Shown: positions 35,119-43,799 of the stretch, one piece after another | Position numbering within the stretch: position 1 is the first letter of the stretch | How the letters are laid out: each line of letters starts with the position of its first letter | Source of the DNA: Tenacibaculum pacificus | GTDB taxonomy: Bacteria > Bacteroidota > Bacteroidia > Flavobacteriales > Flavobacteriaceae | Assembly: GCF_027941775.1 (NCBI RefSeq) | Contig: NZ_CP115917.1 | Span: 2,213,001 to 2,277,000, forward strand | DNA: 64,000 bases | Direction of reading: 5' to 3' | The notes under the pieces: model-generated | The model's database searches: none | Told to the model about the DNA's origin: nothing | What the model saw: only the letters and a program-made list of their open reading frames with translations | Made by a program: the position numbers and the translations under genes

Positions 35119-36180
35119 TTAAACTGTACGCATTTTATCTATTAAATAAAAATCCGCTAAAACTAAAGCAGCTAAAGCCTCTACAATTGGTACAGCTCTT
35201 GGTACAACACAAGGATCATGACGACCTTTACCTTGAATTTCAGTTAATTCATTTTCTGAATTAATTGTTTGTTGATTTCTCATAATAGTAGCAACAGGCT
35301 TAAAAGCTACACTAAAATATACATCCATACCGTTTGAAATTCCTCCTTGAATTCCTCCAGATAAATTAGATTGCGTTGTTCCATCTTGATTAAAAACATC
35401 ATTATGTTCTGAACCTTTCATTTTAGCACCGTTAAAACCACTTCCAAATTCAAAACCTTTAACAGCATTAATAGAAAGCATTGCTTTACCTAATTCTGCA
35501 TGAAGTTTATGAAAAATAGGTTCTCCTAAACCAACAGGCATATTTTGTATAACACAAGTAATAGTACCTCCAATAGTATCACCAGCTTTACGGATTTCAT
35601 GAATTTTATCAATCATTATCTCTGCCGATTTTTCGTCAGGACAACGAACAATATTACTTTCAATTTTAGATAAATCTAACTCTTGATATGGTTTATCAAT
35701 AAAAATATCACCTACTGATGATGTATAAGCATCAATATTAATATGTTTTATTAATTGTTTTGCTAATGCACCAGCAACAACCCAGTTTGCAGTTTCACGT
35801 GCTGAAGTTCTACCTCCACCTCTATGATCTCTAACTCCGTATTTTTTATCATATGTATAATCGGCATGAGAAGGTCGATATACATTTGTATTATGATTAT
35901 AATCTTTACTTTTCTGATTGGTGTTTTTTATAACAAAACCAATAGAAGCACCTGTTGTTTTACCTTCAAAAATTCCTGATAAAAATTCAACCGTATCAGG
36001 TTCTTTACGCTGAGTTACAATTTTAGATTGCCCTGGTTTACGACGATCTAATTCTTGCTGAACTGCATCAAAATCTACTTCCATTCCTGCTGGAAAACCA
36101 TCAATAACACCTCCTATTGCGGTTCCATGTGACTCACCAAAAGTGGTTACTTTTAAAATATTTCCAAATGAATTAAACAT
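35119..36180 (-). CDS. aroC: Chorismate synthase
   Basis: A 353-residue AroC with the three family signatures: [18 protein letters not shown] (about 15), [23 protein letters not shown] (about 115-140) and the late [26 protein letters not shown]. It makes chorismate from EPSP with reduced FMN, the last step before aromatic amino acids and folate. It stands alone on the minus strand; the upstream gap to the tRNA-Ser unit carries TACTTTCG as a poor -7 box. Confidence 0.97.
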   Translation of the reverse strand: MFNSFGNILKVTTFGESHGTAIGGVIDGFPAGMEVDFDAVQQELDRRKPGQSKIVTQRKEPDTVEFLSGIFEGKTTGASIGFVIKNTNQKSKDYNHNTNVYRPSHADYTYDKKYGVRDHRGGGRTSARETANWVVAGALAKQLIKHINIDAYTSSVGDIFIDKPYQELDLSKIESNIVRCPDEKSAEIMIDKIHEIRKAGDTIGGTITCVIQNMPVGLGEPIFHKLHAELGKAMLSINAVKGFEFGSGFNGAKMKGSEHNDVFNQDGTTQSNLSGGIQGGISNGMDVYFSVAFKPVATIMRNQQTINSENELTEIQGKGRHDPCVVPRAVPIVEALAALVLADFYLIDKMRTV

Positions 36181-36415
36181 GCTTCTTAATTTTACAACGA
36201 AAGTAATTTAAAATTTATAATTCTCTTAAAAAAAACACCAAAAACTAGTCAAATATGTATAAATATAACACTAATGGTATCTTTTGTATATCTATCTAAA
36301 TTTAAAAATAAATATTTTTTTTCACATAACTTACTGATAAATAAAAAAATACAGGTCAAAAAAGTAAATAACAAATATTTTAACCAAAAAAATACAATTT
36401 TTATTTTTCAGAACT
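36181..36415. other. Intergenic region upstream of aroC and tRNA-Ser
   Basis: Highly AT-rich with no credible frame. It should contain the aroC promoter (minus) and the -33 part of the first tRNA-Ser promoter (plus). Confidence 0.5.
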
Positions 36416-36427
36416 AAAAAAAGGTTG

Positions 36428-36435
36428 TAAATTTG
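36428..36435 (+). promoter_or_regulatory. -7 box, tRNA-Ser(UGA) copy 1
   Basis: TAAATTTG followed by CAACCGC. The sequence 19-21 bases upstream reads TTTT rather than TTTG. The box is embedded in the inverted repeat GGTTG...CAACC. Confidence 0.65.
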
Positions 36436-36468
36436 CAACCGCATTTAGATTTATTTAAATGTCTGTCT

Positions 36469-36553
36469 GGAGAAATGGCAGAGTGGTCGAATGCGGCGGT
36501 CTTGAAAACCGTTGTACTGCAAGGTACCGGGGGTTCGAATCCCTCTTTCTCCG
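36469..36553 (+). tRNA. tRNA-Ser (anticodon TGA), copy 1
   Basis: Acceptor GGAGAAA/TTTCTCC with discriminator G, anticodon TGA in CGGTCTTGAAAACCG, a long variable arm (GTTGTACTGCAAGGTACC region) and T arm GGGGGTTCGAATCCCTC. Identical to copy 2. Confidence 0.96.
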
Positions 36554-36554
36554 C

Positions 36555-36589
36555 AAAAACCGAAACTTTTACTTGTTTCGGTTTTTTTT
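36555..36589 (+). terminator. Terminator, tRNA-Ser(UGA) copy 1
   Basis: AAAAACCGAAAC and GTTTCGGTTTTTTTT form a strong stem a few bases after the tRNA 3' end; loop TTTTACTT. Confidence 0.92.
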
Positions 36590-36648
36590 GTGTTAAAAAT
36601 TAAACTAATATAAGGTCATATTAAAATTCATAAAAAAAATTAAATTAA

Positions 36649-36681
36649 TTTGTTTTAATCAAAAAAAAGGTTGTAAATTTG
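36649..36681 (+). promoter_or_regulatory. Promoter, tRNA-Ser(UGA) copy 2
   Basis: TTTG (36649-36652), 21 bases, TAAATTTG (36674-36681), then CAACCGC. The -33 element lies outside the duplicated segment, so the two copies do not share it. Confidence 0.75.
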
Positions 36682-36714
36682 CAACCGCATTTAGATTTAT
36701 TTAAATGTCTGTCT

Positions 36715-36799
36715 GGAGAAATGGCAGAGTGGTCGAATGCGGCGGTCTTGAAAACCGTTGTACTGCAAGGTACCGGGGGTTCGAATCCCTCTTTCTCCG
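36715..36799 (+). tRNA. tRNA-Ser (anticodon TGA), copy 2
   Basis: Identical in sequence to the tRNA at 36469-36553, with the same TGA anticodon, long variable arm and discriminator G. Confidence 0.96.
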
Positions 36800-36800
36800 C

Positions 36801-36835
36801 AAAAACCGAAACATTTAGTTGTTTCGGTTTTTTTT
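36801..36835 (+). terminator. Terminator, tRNA-Ser(UGA) copy 2
   Basis: Same stem as copy 1; the loop reads ATTTAGTT, two bases different. Confidence 0.92.
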
Positions 36836-36938
36836 ATCCTAAAAACAAGGTTTTTATCACTTCATTATCAAAAGATTTTTCTTTTTAGTTATTTTTAATA
36901 ACTTAGCTCATAATACTAAAGCAGAACACTTTTATATT

Positions 36939-38021
36939 ATGGAAATTTTACTTATTATTTTCTTTGTTTTTATATTCTTCTTGTTTTTTGCTATTAAATT
37001 AAAAGCATCAGCAGGTACTATTATTACAGTTATAATTCATTTAATTGCTTTTATTCCTTTTCTGTTTTGCTTACTAACTAGTGTAGAACATAATATAGCA
37101 ATAGACCCAATGGACGGAGGTTACACTCCTCTTGGGCAAAAACATATGCTCACTGTTTTTGTCTTTTATATATTATATGTTATTTCTAAAATTTTAATTT
37201 GGATAAAAAGTAAAACACTACCACCACTTACATGGGTTATTGCAACTGTTTTTGTCGTTATTGGTATTGTTTTAAACATTTTTATCACGCTCCAAACATC
37301 ATATTCAAATGATATGTTAGGATTCAATTACTACCCAATTAATACCTCAATAAATCACAATACAATAACATTTTTTTTGTTTTATCCGCTAATATCTAGC
37401 ATTACTTCTTTTTACATATTAGCTAAAAGTTTTAATACTGTCGCTAATCATTTTAATGAGTATCAATACCAAAACTCCACATTAAATTATTTACATAAAA
37501 CACTTTTCAAAATAAAATCGTACCCATTAATTATTTTACTATTAATTTTTCCTATTTTTTTGATAATAACCATCATTTTAATGCTATTCGGACAAGACTC
37601 TGACAGCATGATAAAAGTATTTACCGATACTACAACTTGGCGTTTTTCTCAACAATCACATCCACCAGCACTAGATCATAAAGGACATTATTTATGCACT
37701 GTTGCAGCACGAGGAAACCCAAGTATTGTAAAACCGATAAGAATAGGAAAAAGACACGGAAAACCAATTGTAATAAATAGGCAATTAATGATTGCAAATG
37801 CTTTTGAAGATATTATTCAAGTTAACTACCCGAAAACACATAATTTTATTCGTAAAAATTATGATACTTATGGCTATAATTTATCCAAAGTTATAAACAC
37901 GCCTTTCAAATCTGATGTAACTTATATACTAATGAAACCTCTGGAATGGTTATTTATTATTTTCCTATATTTATTTTGCACGAAGCCAGAAGAACTAATC
38001 AAAAGACAATATAAAAATTGA
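36939..38021 (+). CDS. Uncharacterised multi-pass membrane protein (DUF6688-like)
   Basis: A 360-residue protein with helices at about 1-20, 25-48, 68-90, 97-122, 145-165 and 195-218, then a soluble C-terminal domain, and a last helix near 330-350. The soluble part has strong motifs: DTTTWRFSQQSHPPALDHKGHYLCTVAARGNPSIVKP, RIGKRHGKPIVINRQLMIANAFEDII, then HNFIRKNYDTYGYNLSKVI. This reminds me of the DUF6688 family, whose function is unknown; the assignment is from memory. A GNAT acetyltransferase gene overlaps its stop by 4 bases (TTGA), so the two are coupled. Confidence 0.7.
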   Translation: MEILLIIFFVFIFFLFFAIKLKASAGTIITVIIHLIAFIPFLFCLLTSVEHNIAIDPMDGGYTPLGQKHMLTVFVFYILYVISKILIWIKSKTLPPLTWVIATVFVVIGIVLNIFITLQTSYSNDMLGFNYYPINTSINHNTITFFLFYPLISSITSFYILAKSFNTVANHFNEYQYQNSTLNYLHKTLFKIKSYPLIILLLIFPIFLIITIILMLFGQDSDSMIKVFTDTTTWRFSQQSHPPALDHKGHYLCTVAARGNPSIVKPIRIGKRHGKPIVINRQLMIANAFEDIIQVNYPKTHNFIRKNYDTYGYNLSKVINTPFKSDVTYILMKPLEWLFIIFLYLFCTKPEELIKRQYKN

Positions 38022-38443
38022 AAAATACAGCAATAGAAATAAAACAAATTACCGCAACTAAAACACTTGAAATTCGTCATAAAGCAATGTGGGCAAATAA
38101 ACCTATTGCCTATGTTAAATTACCTAACGATGAAAACGGAACACATTTTGGTTTGTTTGTAAATGATGAAATAACTGCTGTAATTTCGTTGTTTATAGCC
38201 AATAATGAAGCTCAATTTCGAAAATTTGCAACTTTAACAGAATTCCAAGGACTTGGATACGGAACAATACTATTAAATAAAGTTATCGATTTTACAAAGG
38301 AAGAAGGCATCAAAAAAATATGGTGTAATGCTAGGGTAGAAAAATCAAAATTTTATGAAAAATTCAATTTAAAAGCAACAAATAATAAATTTGAAAAAGA
38401 TGGGATTGAATATGTTATTATGGAAAGATATTTTTGTAATTAA
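38018..38443 (+). CDS. GNAT family N-acetyltransferase
   Basis: A 141-residue protein with GNAT motifs: the beta4 strand HFGLFVNDEITAVISLFI, the acetyl-CoA loop EFQGLGYGTILLNKVIDFTKEEG (Q-x-x-G-x-G analogue) and WCNARVEKSKFYEKFNLKAT with the C-terminal Tyr. The start is TTG 38018, overlapping the TGA of the preceding membrane gene, which implies coupled translation. The substrate is unknown. It ends at a terminator. Confidence 0.88.
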   Translation: MKNTAIEIKQITATKTLEIRHKAMWANKPIAYVKLPNDENGTHFGLFVNDEITAVISLFIANNEAQFRKFATLTEFQGLGYGTILLNKVIDFTKEEGIKKIWCNARVEKSKFYEKFNLKATNNKFEKDGIEYVIMERYFCN

Positions 38444-38450
38444 AACGCAT

Positions 38451-38487
38451 AAAAAAAGCTACATTACTTATGTAATATAGCTTTTTC
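38451..38487. terminator. Terminator after the GNAT gene
   Basis: AAAAAGCTACATTAC and GTAATATAGCTTTTT pair with one mismatch/wobble; A/T runs on both sides serve the convergent head GIN gene too. Confidence 0.88.
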
Positions 38488-38509
38488 AAATAATGATAAA
38501 TTTGTTATG

Positions 38510-39337
38510 TTACTTCTTAAAAAGTTTAGCACTACCTTTAAAACCTTTTATTGCTATTTTAGGTTCTCCATATATTTGTATTTTACTCTTATCCTGAGCA
38601 TATAAAGTTAAATTTTTATCAGCGTATATAGAAGCATCTGCACTACCTGAAGTATATATATCGACTTCAGAAATTTTCATTCCTTCTGCTTTCACGTCAG
38701 CAGATTCTTTTAAACTAAATGTTGCTTTTTTAGCTACTCCACTTAAATTTAAATCAGCTGAATTCATTAATTTAGCCGTAAAATCATCCGTTAAAACATT
38801 TGCTTTTAACCTTGCCTTATCCGACATTAAAAAAGTTGTCTTTGTCGCTTTTATTTTTAACATTCCTTTTGATTTCTGAAGCATATTTACAGTAATTTCT
38901 TCTACTTTTAAATCTAATTCAAACTCACTTGAATTATAACTATCAATATGTATTACTTTTGAGTTAAAGACTCCTTCTCCTTTTATTTTAGCACCATTTT
39001 TTAAAGTAATTTTTTCAAGACTTACAAAATCTAATGATATTTTAAGTTTTTTACTCCTTGATATTTTATGTGTTGTTGCTATTTTAAGAACACTATCTAT
39101 TACTCTAAAATGAATAACTTCATGTAAATTCTCATCTGTAATTAACACATAACTATTCTTATCAGACTGATTCACACTTACATCTAATGCATCATCAATT
39201 TCAATTTTGTTAAATGCTTTATCAATAGAATTACTAGTTGTTATTACTTGTTTATTTCCTTTAATTTTCTGTTTATTCTGAGCAAGTACTACCGTACTAA
39301 TCATAACTGAAAACACTACTAAAATTATTTTTTTCAT
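38510..39337 (-). CDS. Head GIN domain protein (DUF2807), exported
   Basis: A 275-residue protein with signal MKKIILVVFSVMISTVVLAQ, then a right-handed parallel beta-helix-like domain with the DUF2807 pattern: NSIDKAFNKIEIDDALDVSVNQSDKNSYVLITDENLHEVI, followed by repeated short strands with Asp/Ser turns (NSADLNLSGVAKKATFSLKESADVKAEG, YTSGSADASIYADKN). It is probably periplasmic or surface-exposed; no enzymatic motif is seen. It is monocistronic. Confidence 0.87.
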   Translation of the reverse strand: MKKIILVVFSVMISTVVLAQNKQKIKGNKQVITTSNSIDKAFNKIEIDDALDVSVNQSDKNSYVLITDENLHEVIHFRVIDSVLKIATTHKISRSKKLKISLDFVSLEKITLKNGAKIKGEGVFNSKVIHIDSYNSSEFELDLKVEEITVNMLQKSKGMLKIKATKTTFLMSDKARLKANVLTDDFTAKLMNSADLNLSGVAKKATFSLKESADVKAEGMKISEVDIYTSGSADASIYADKNLTLYAQDKSKIQIYGEPKIAIKGFKGSAKLFKK

Positions 39338-39442
39338 AATATTAATTTTAAATTACACCTAAGGTTATTAAACCATATTTAAGACACCTAAACCATTGTT
39401 AAGTCACTAGATCTTTAAACAGATACTTACTTAAAACCACAT

Positions 39443-39478
39443 AAAAAAACCTAATGCTTTTACACACTAGGTTTTTTT
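39443..39478 (-). terminator. Terminator-like hairpin
   Basis: AAAAAAACCTA and TAGGTTTTTTT pair perfectly around a 14-base loop. It lies downstream of ygiQ on the minus strand and upstream of the head GIN gene. Confidence 0.8.
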
Positions 39479-39515
39479 ACTTTAAATATTTTTATAAAAC
39501 AGATAAGATACTAAA

Positions 39516-41642
39516 CTATCTTCTTCTTTTTTTGTTTTTAGGGGCGCTATATTTTTTAGGTTCTTTCGTATCAGTTTTAGACCCGCCGTTATTTTGACTG
39601 TCTTTTGCATTTACTCTAGGGGTTCTATAATTTTTATTTTTACGTTGATTAAAAGGCACTTTTTCATCAAGTTGATTTTTAGTGCTTTTTGTATCTCTTA
39701 CAGCCATTTTAGGTGATCTGTAATTTTTGCTTTTACGTTGATTAAAAGGAACAGCATCATCAAAAGTATTTTTAGTTTCTTTTGCTCCTTTATTTTTTCT
39801 CCACGAATTATTTTCAGGTAATAAAACTTTTAATAAATCTTGTCGTCCTACTTTATTAAGTGTGTTACGAATCCAATCTTTATTTTCTTTTTTATACCAA
39901 AAGAAAAATTTATGTTGATCTTCTTTTTCCTTCGCTGTTTTAGGCGTTTTTGTAGGTTTTAAAGTATAAGGATGATATCCACTATAATAAATTACCGTAG
40001 CAACCGTCATAGGTGTTGGCGTAAATCCTTGAACTTGCTCTAGCTGAAAACCCATATCTTTTGTTTCGGCAGCTAAATTTGCCATATCTTCTTTTTCACA
40101 CGCTGGGTGATTCGAAATAAAATAAGGAATTAATTGTAGTTTTAATTTTTTCTTCACATTAATACGATCAAATCGTTCTTTAAACACGTGAAAATATTTA
40201 AATGACGGCTTACGCATTAATTTTAAAACAGGATCAGAAGTATGTTCTGGTGCTACTTTTAAACGTCCTGAAGTATGATTTGTCATTACCTCTTCGGTAT
40301 AGGCATCTAATTCCTTCGGATCTGCATTTTTATTGAATTCTGGCACCAACATATCATGTCTAATTCCACTTCCAATAAATGATTTTTTTACCTTCGGATG
40401 CGCATCAACAGCTTTATAAAGGTCTGTTAATGGTTTATGCGAAGTATCTAAATTACTACAAATTACAGGCGAAATACAAGAAGGCGCAACACATTTATCA
40501 CAAATAGATTGCACTTTTCCTTTCATCTGATACATATTTGCAGAAGGTCCACCAATATCAGATAAATATCCTTTAAAGTCATCCATTTTAGTAACGGTAT
40601 CGACTTCTTTTAATACCGATTCTTGACTTCTACTAGCAATAAATTTTCCTTGATGTGCAGAAATTGTACAAAAACTACATCCTCCAAAACATCCACGGTG
40701 AATGTTTATCGAAAATTTAATCATTTCAAACGCAGGAATTGGTCCACGCTTGTCATATTTTGGATGCGGTAATCGTGTAAAAGGCAAATCAAAAGAAGCA
40801 TCAATTTCTCCTTCCGTCATTGTCGCACACGGTGGATTAATCATCAATTTCTTATTTCCTACCTTTTGAAAAATACGACGTGCATATAATTTATTCGACT
40901 CCTGCTCTATTACCTTAAAGTTAGATGCAAATGTTTTTTTATCCTTTAAACAAGCCTCGTGAGAATTAATTTCTACATCCTCCCAATTTTTATTCTTCGG
41001 AACATCTTCATGTTCATCAATAAGAACAGCTGTTTGTTTTATCGTTTTTAAACTAGAAAACGGAACACCTTTTTGTAACAATTCTACAATTTCTCGTAAA
41101 GGTTGTTCCCCCATTCCATAAACCAACATATCTGCTTTAGATGTTTCTAAAATAGTTGGTAATAATTTATCAGACCAATAATCATAATGAGTAACACGAC
41201 GCAATGAAGCCTCGATACCACCAATTAAAACGGGTACGTCTGGAAATTTTTCTTTTAATATTTTTGAATATACTGATGTTGCGTAATCAGGTCTAAACCC
41301 TTTATCTCCATTTGGAGTGTAAGCATCTTTATCTCTACGGCGTTTACTTGCCGTATAATTACTAACCATCGGATCCATACATCCGCCCGTTACTCCGAAG
41401 AATAAACGAGGTTTTCCTAATTTCTCAAAATCTTGTAAATTATCATTTACACTAGGTTGTGGTACAATTGCTACTCGCAAACCATAACTTTCTAGTATTC
41501 GTCCTATTACTGCCGGACCAAATGATGGGTGATCTACATATGCATCTCCACTGAAGAGAATTACATCTAATTCTTCCCATCCTCTTAACTTAACCTCCTT
41601 ATTTGTAGTCGGTAACCAATCTGAAACTCGTCTTATTCCCAC
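39516..41642 (-). CDS. ygiQ: YgiQ family radical SAM protein
   Basis: About 708 residues. The N-terminal region has VSDWLPTTNKEVKLRGWEELDVILFSGDAYVDHPSFG. The radical SAM cluster motif is HRGCFGGCSFCTISAHQGK (C-x3-C-x2-C), and further conserved blocks are LLIGGIEASLRRVTHYDYWSD and APEHTSDPVLKLMRKPSFKYF. The last about 90 residues are a Lys/Arg/Asn-rich tail with two near-copies of VPFNQRK-KNYR-P, ending KNKKRRR. The frame is open to TTG 41681, but a promoter (41650-41681) lies in that part, so I take GTG 41642. The true substrate of YgiQ is unknown. Confidence 0.92.
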   Translation of the reverse strand: MGIRRVSDWLPTTNKEVKLRGWEELDVILFSGDAYVDHPSFGPAVIGRILESYGLRVAIVPQPSVNDNLQDFEKLGKPRLFFGVTGGCMDPMVSNYTASKRRRDKDAYTPNGDKGFRPDYATSVYSKILKEKFPDVPVLIGGIEASLRRVTHYDYWSDKLLPTILETSKADMLVYGMGEQPLREIVELLQKGVPFSSLKTIKQTAVLIDEHEDVPKNKNWEDVEINSHEACLKDKKTFASNFKVIEQESNKLYARRIFQKVGNKKLMINPPCATMTEGEIDASFDLPFTRLPHPKYDKRGPIPAFEMIKFSINIHRGCFGGCSFCTISAHQGKFIASRSQESVLKEVDTVTKMDDFKGYLSDIGGPSANMYQMKGKVQSICDKCVAPSCISPVICSNLDTSHKPLTDLYKAVDAHPKVKKSFIGSGIRHDMLVPEFNKNADPKELDAYTEEVMTNHTSGRLKVAPEHTSDPVLKLMRKPSFKYFHVFKERFDRINVKKKLKLQLIPYFISNHPACEKEDMANLAAETKDMGFQLEQVQGFTPTPMTVATVIYYSGYHPYTLKPTKTPKTAKEKEDQHKFFFWYKKENKDWIRNTLNKVGRQDLLKVLLPENNSWRKNKGAKETKNTFDDAVPFNQRKSKNYRSPKMAVRDTKSTKNQLDEKVPFNQRKNKNYRTPRVNAKDSQNNGGSKTDTKEPKKYSAPKNKKRRR

Positions 41643-41649
41643 GCCGCCG

Positions 41650-41681
41650 CAAAGGTACAACGTTTTAGTTGATATTACCAA
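41650..41681 (-). promoter_or_regulatory. Promoter of ygiQ
   Basis: On the minus strand TTG (41681-41679), 21 bases, TACCTTTG (41657-41650). The box ends 7 bases before GTG 41642, implying an almost leaderless mRNA and excluding TTG 41681 as start. Confidence 0.6.
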
Positions 41682-41767
41682 TCTAAAAAAAAGATGTTAA
41701 ATTTAGTAATAAAAAATGTAACATATCTACTTTTTAAGACACTAATTACACCTAACAAAATATTATC

Positions 41768-43627
41768 ATGAAAAAAATTATATTAGGAATTCTTTCCTTG
41801 GCTTTATTAGCTAGCTGTGCTACTTCTAAATCTGTTCAAAACAGCAATCAAACTATTGCCATAAATATCGATTTAAATACTGTTGTTGATGACAAAATAA
41901 TGGTAGCAGTAAATCCGAAGAAAATAAAAGAAGAAACAATAATTTATAACATTCCTGCAATTGTTCCTGGAACGTATGCAATGAGTAATTACGGAAAATT
42001 TGTTTCAGATTTTAAAGCATTTGATTATAACGGAAAAGAATTAGCGATAAAAAAACTAAATGAAAATTCTTGGCAAATTAACAATGCTAAGAATATGGAT
42101 AAAATATCTTATTGGGTTGATGATACTTTTGATTCAGAAAAAGACCATAAAATTTATGTAATGGCGGGTACGAATATTGAAGAAGGAAAAAATTTCTTAT
42201 TAAATTTACCTGGATTTATTGGTTATTTTAATGATAAAAAAGAGTTGCCTTATGAGATTTCTATCACGCATCCAACAAACTTATATGAAACCTCATCGCT
42301 AATCAATAAAAATACTTCTAAAACTGATAACAGTAAAGATGTGTTTTTAGCACCTCGATATGATGAAATTTCAGACAATCCGATTATGTATGCACCACTT
42401 AATAACGTAAACTTTACCGTAAACGGAATTGAAGTAAATTTAGCTATTTATTCGCCTAACAACGCACACAAAGCAACCGATTTAAAGGAAGCTTTAAAAA
42501 CAATGATGACTGCTCAAACTAACTTTTTGAAGGGTTTTAAAACAACTACTGAATACAATGTTTTAGTATATTTATTTGATCCAGAAATGTATAAATTTCA
42601 AGGATACGGAGCTTTAGAACATAGGTCTTCTACAACGGTTGTGTATCCTGAAACAATGAGCAAAGAACAATTTGCAAGCAATATGATTAACGGAACGGTA
42701 TCACACGAATTTTTCCATATTGTTTCTCCGTTATCTGTTCATTCTGAAGAAATTCATTCTTTTGATTTTAACGAAGCAAATATGTCGGAACATTTATGGA
42801 TGTACGAAGGAATGACCGAATATTTTGCAAATCTTTTTCAGGTTAATCAAGGTTTAATTTCTGATGAAGAATTTATTAATGAAATGAATTCAAAAATTAC
42901 TTCTTCATTAAATTATAACGATGCAATGTCTTTTACCAAAATGAGTAAAAACATTTTAGATCCTAAATATGCTAAAAACTATAATAATGTGTATCAAAAA
43001 GGCGCATTAATTGGTATGTGTTTGGATATTATTTTAAGAGAAGAAAGTAACGGAACGTACGGAGTTCGAAATATGATGTTAGATTTATCTAAAAAATACG
43101 GAAAAAATAAAGCTTTTAAAGATGAAAATATCATTGCTGAAATCGTAAAAATGACTTACCCTTCAGTTGGCGAATTTTTCAAAAATCATGTACAAGGAGC
43201 TACGCCAATTAACTACACGAATTACTTTAATAAAGTAGGTGTTAAAAAAGAAACAAAAACTGAAAGAGCAGCTTATTTTATCGATTCAAAAGGACAACCT
43301 TTTATTTCTGTAAATAATAATAAAAAAGTTTTCTTTACTAAAAAAACAAACTCAGCATTAATTGCATTAGGTATTAAAGCTGGTGATATTTTAGAAAGTA
43401 TTAATAATCAAAAAATATCATTAGAAAACATTCGTCCTATTTTAGGAAAAACAATGCAATGGAAAGAAGGTGATAAAATAATGATGGAAGTTTCTAGAAA
43501 CGGAAAACTGTTAAAATTAGCAGGTAATTACACACAACCAACAACGGAAAGTACTAGTTTAGTATTAGAAAAATTACCTACGAATAATAAAAAAGTAATT
43601 TTAAGAAATGCTTGGTTAAAAAACTAA
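41768..43627 (+). CDS. M61 family metallopeptidase (glycyl aminopeptidase-like), lipoprotein
   Basis: A 619-residue protein with lipoprotein signal MKKIILGILSLALLASCATSK (Cys 17). The N-terminal beta domain carries IVPGTYAMSNYGKFVSDF, a family trait. The zinc site is SHEFFHIVSP (His 313, Glu 314, His 317) with the third ligand in LWMYEGMTEYFA. A PDZ domain lies at about 500-590 (LIALGIKAGDILESINNQKI). It is an exported aminopeptidase or degradative protease. It is bounded by a terminator at 43654-43683. Confidence 0.92.
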   Translation: MKKIILGILSLALLASCATSKSVQNSNQTIAINIDLNTVVDDKIMVAVNPKKIKEETIIYNIPAIVPGTYAMSNYGKFVSDFKAFDYNGKELAIKKLNENSWQINNAKNMDKISYWVDDTFDSEKDHKIYVMAGTNIEEGKNFLLNLPGFIGYFNDKKELPYEISITHPTNLYETSSLINKNTSKTDNSKDVFLAPRYDEISDNPIMYAPLNNVNFTVNGIEVNLAIYSPNNAHKATDLKEALKTMMTAQTNFLKGFKTTTEYNVLVYLFDPEMYKFQGYGALEHRSSTTVVYPETMSKEQFASNMINGTVSHEFFHIVSPLSVHSEEIHSFDFNEANMSEHLWMYEGMTEYFANLFQVNQGLISDEEFINEMNSKITSSLNYNDAMSFTKMSKNILDPKYAKNYNNVYQKGALIGMCLDIILREESNGTYGVRNMMLDLSKKYGKNKAFKDENIIAEIVKMTYPSVGEFFKNHVQGATPINYTNYFNKVGVKKETKTERAAYFIDSKGQPFISVNNNKKVFFTKKTNSALIALGIKAGDILESINNQKISLENIRPILGKTMQWKEGDKIMMEVSRNGKLLKLAGNYTQPTTESTSLVLEKLPTNNKKVILRNAWLKN

Positions 43628-43653
43628 ACAATAATTATCATTAGATAATTCAC

Positions 43654-43683
43654 AAAAAAGATAGCTAATTAGCTATCTTTTTT
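43654..43683 (+). terminator. Terminator after the M61 peptidase gene
   Basis: AAAAAAGATAGCT and AGCTATCTTTTTT form a perfect stem around AATT. Confidence 0.92.
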
Positions 43684-43799
43684 ATTTAAAGCTTAAAATT
43701 AATACTCTTTTTACCAACAAAATATTTCACTTTAACATTTAATTAATATTTCACAAATAGTAATTTAATAAATTCGATAAATTTTTTTAAAACCAAACT

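Larger units (their letters stand above)
36416..36589 (+). repeat. Tandem repeat copy 1: complete tRNA-Ser(UGA) transcription unit
   Basis: A 174-base stretch (A run, GGTTGTAAATTTGCAACC with the -7 box, leader, tRNA, terminator) is repeated 246 bases downstream at 36662-36835 with two substitutions, both in the terminator loop. Confidence 0.92.
36662..36835 (+). repeat. Tandem repeat copy 2: complete tRNA-Ser(UGA) transcription unit
   Basis: Second copy of the 174-base unit at an offset of 246 bases. The intervening 72 bases are unique AT-rich DNA. Confidence 0.92.

Noticed and set aside
36679..36888. Plus-strand frame spanning the second tRNA-Ser
   Set aside because: It reads through the tRNA and terminator and is not a gene.
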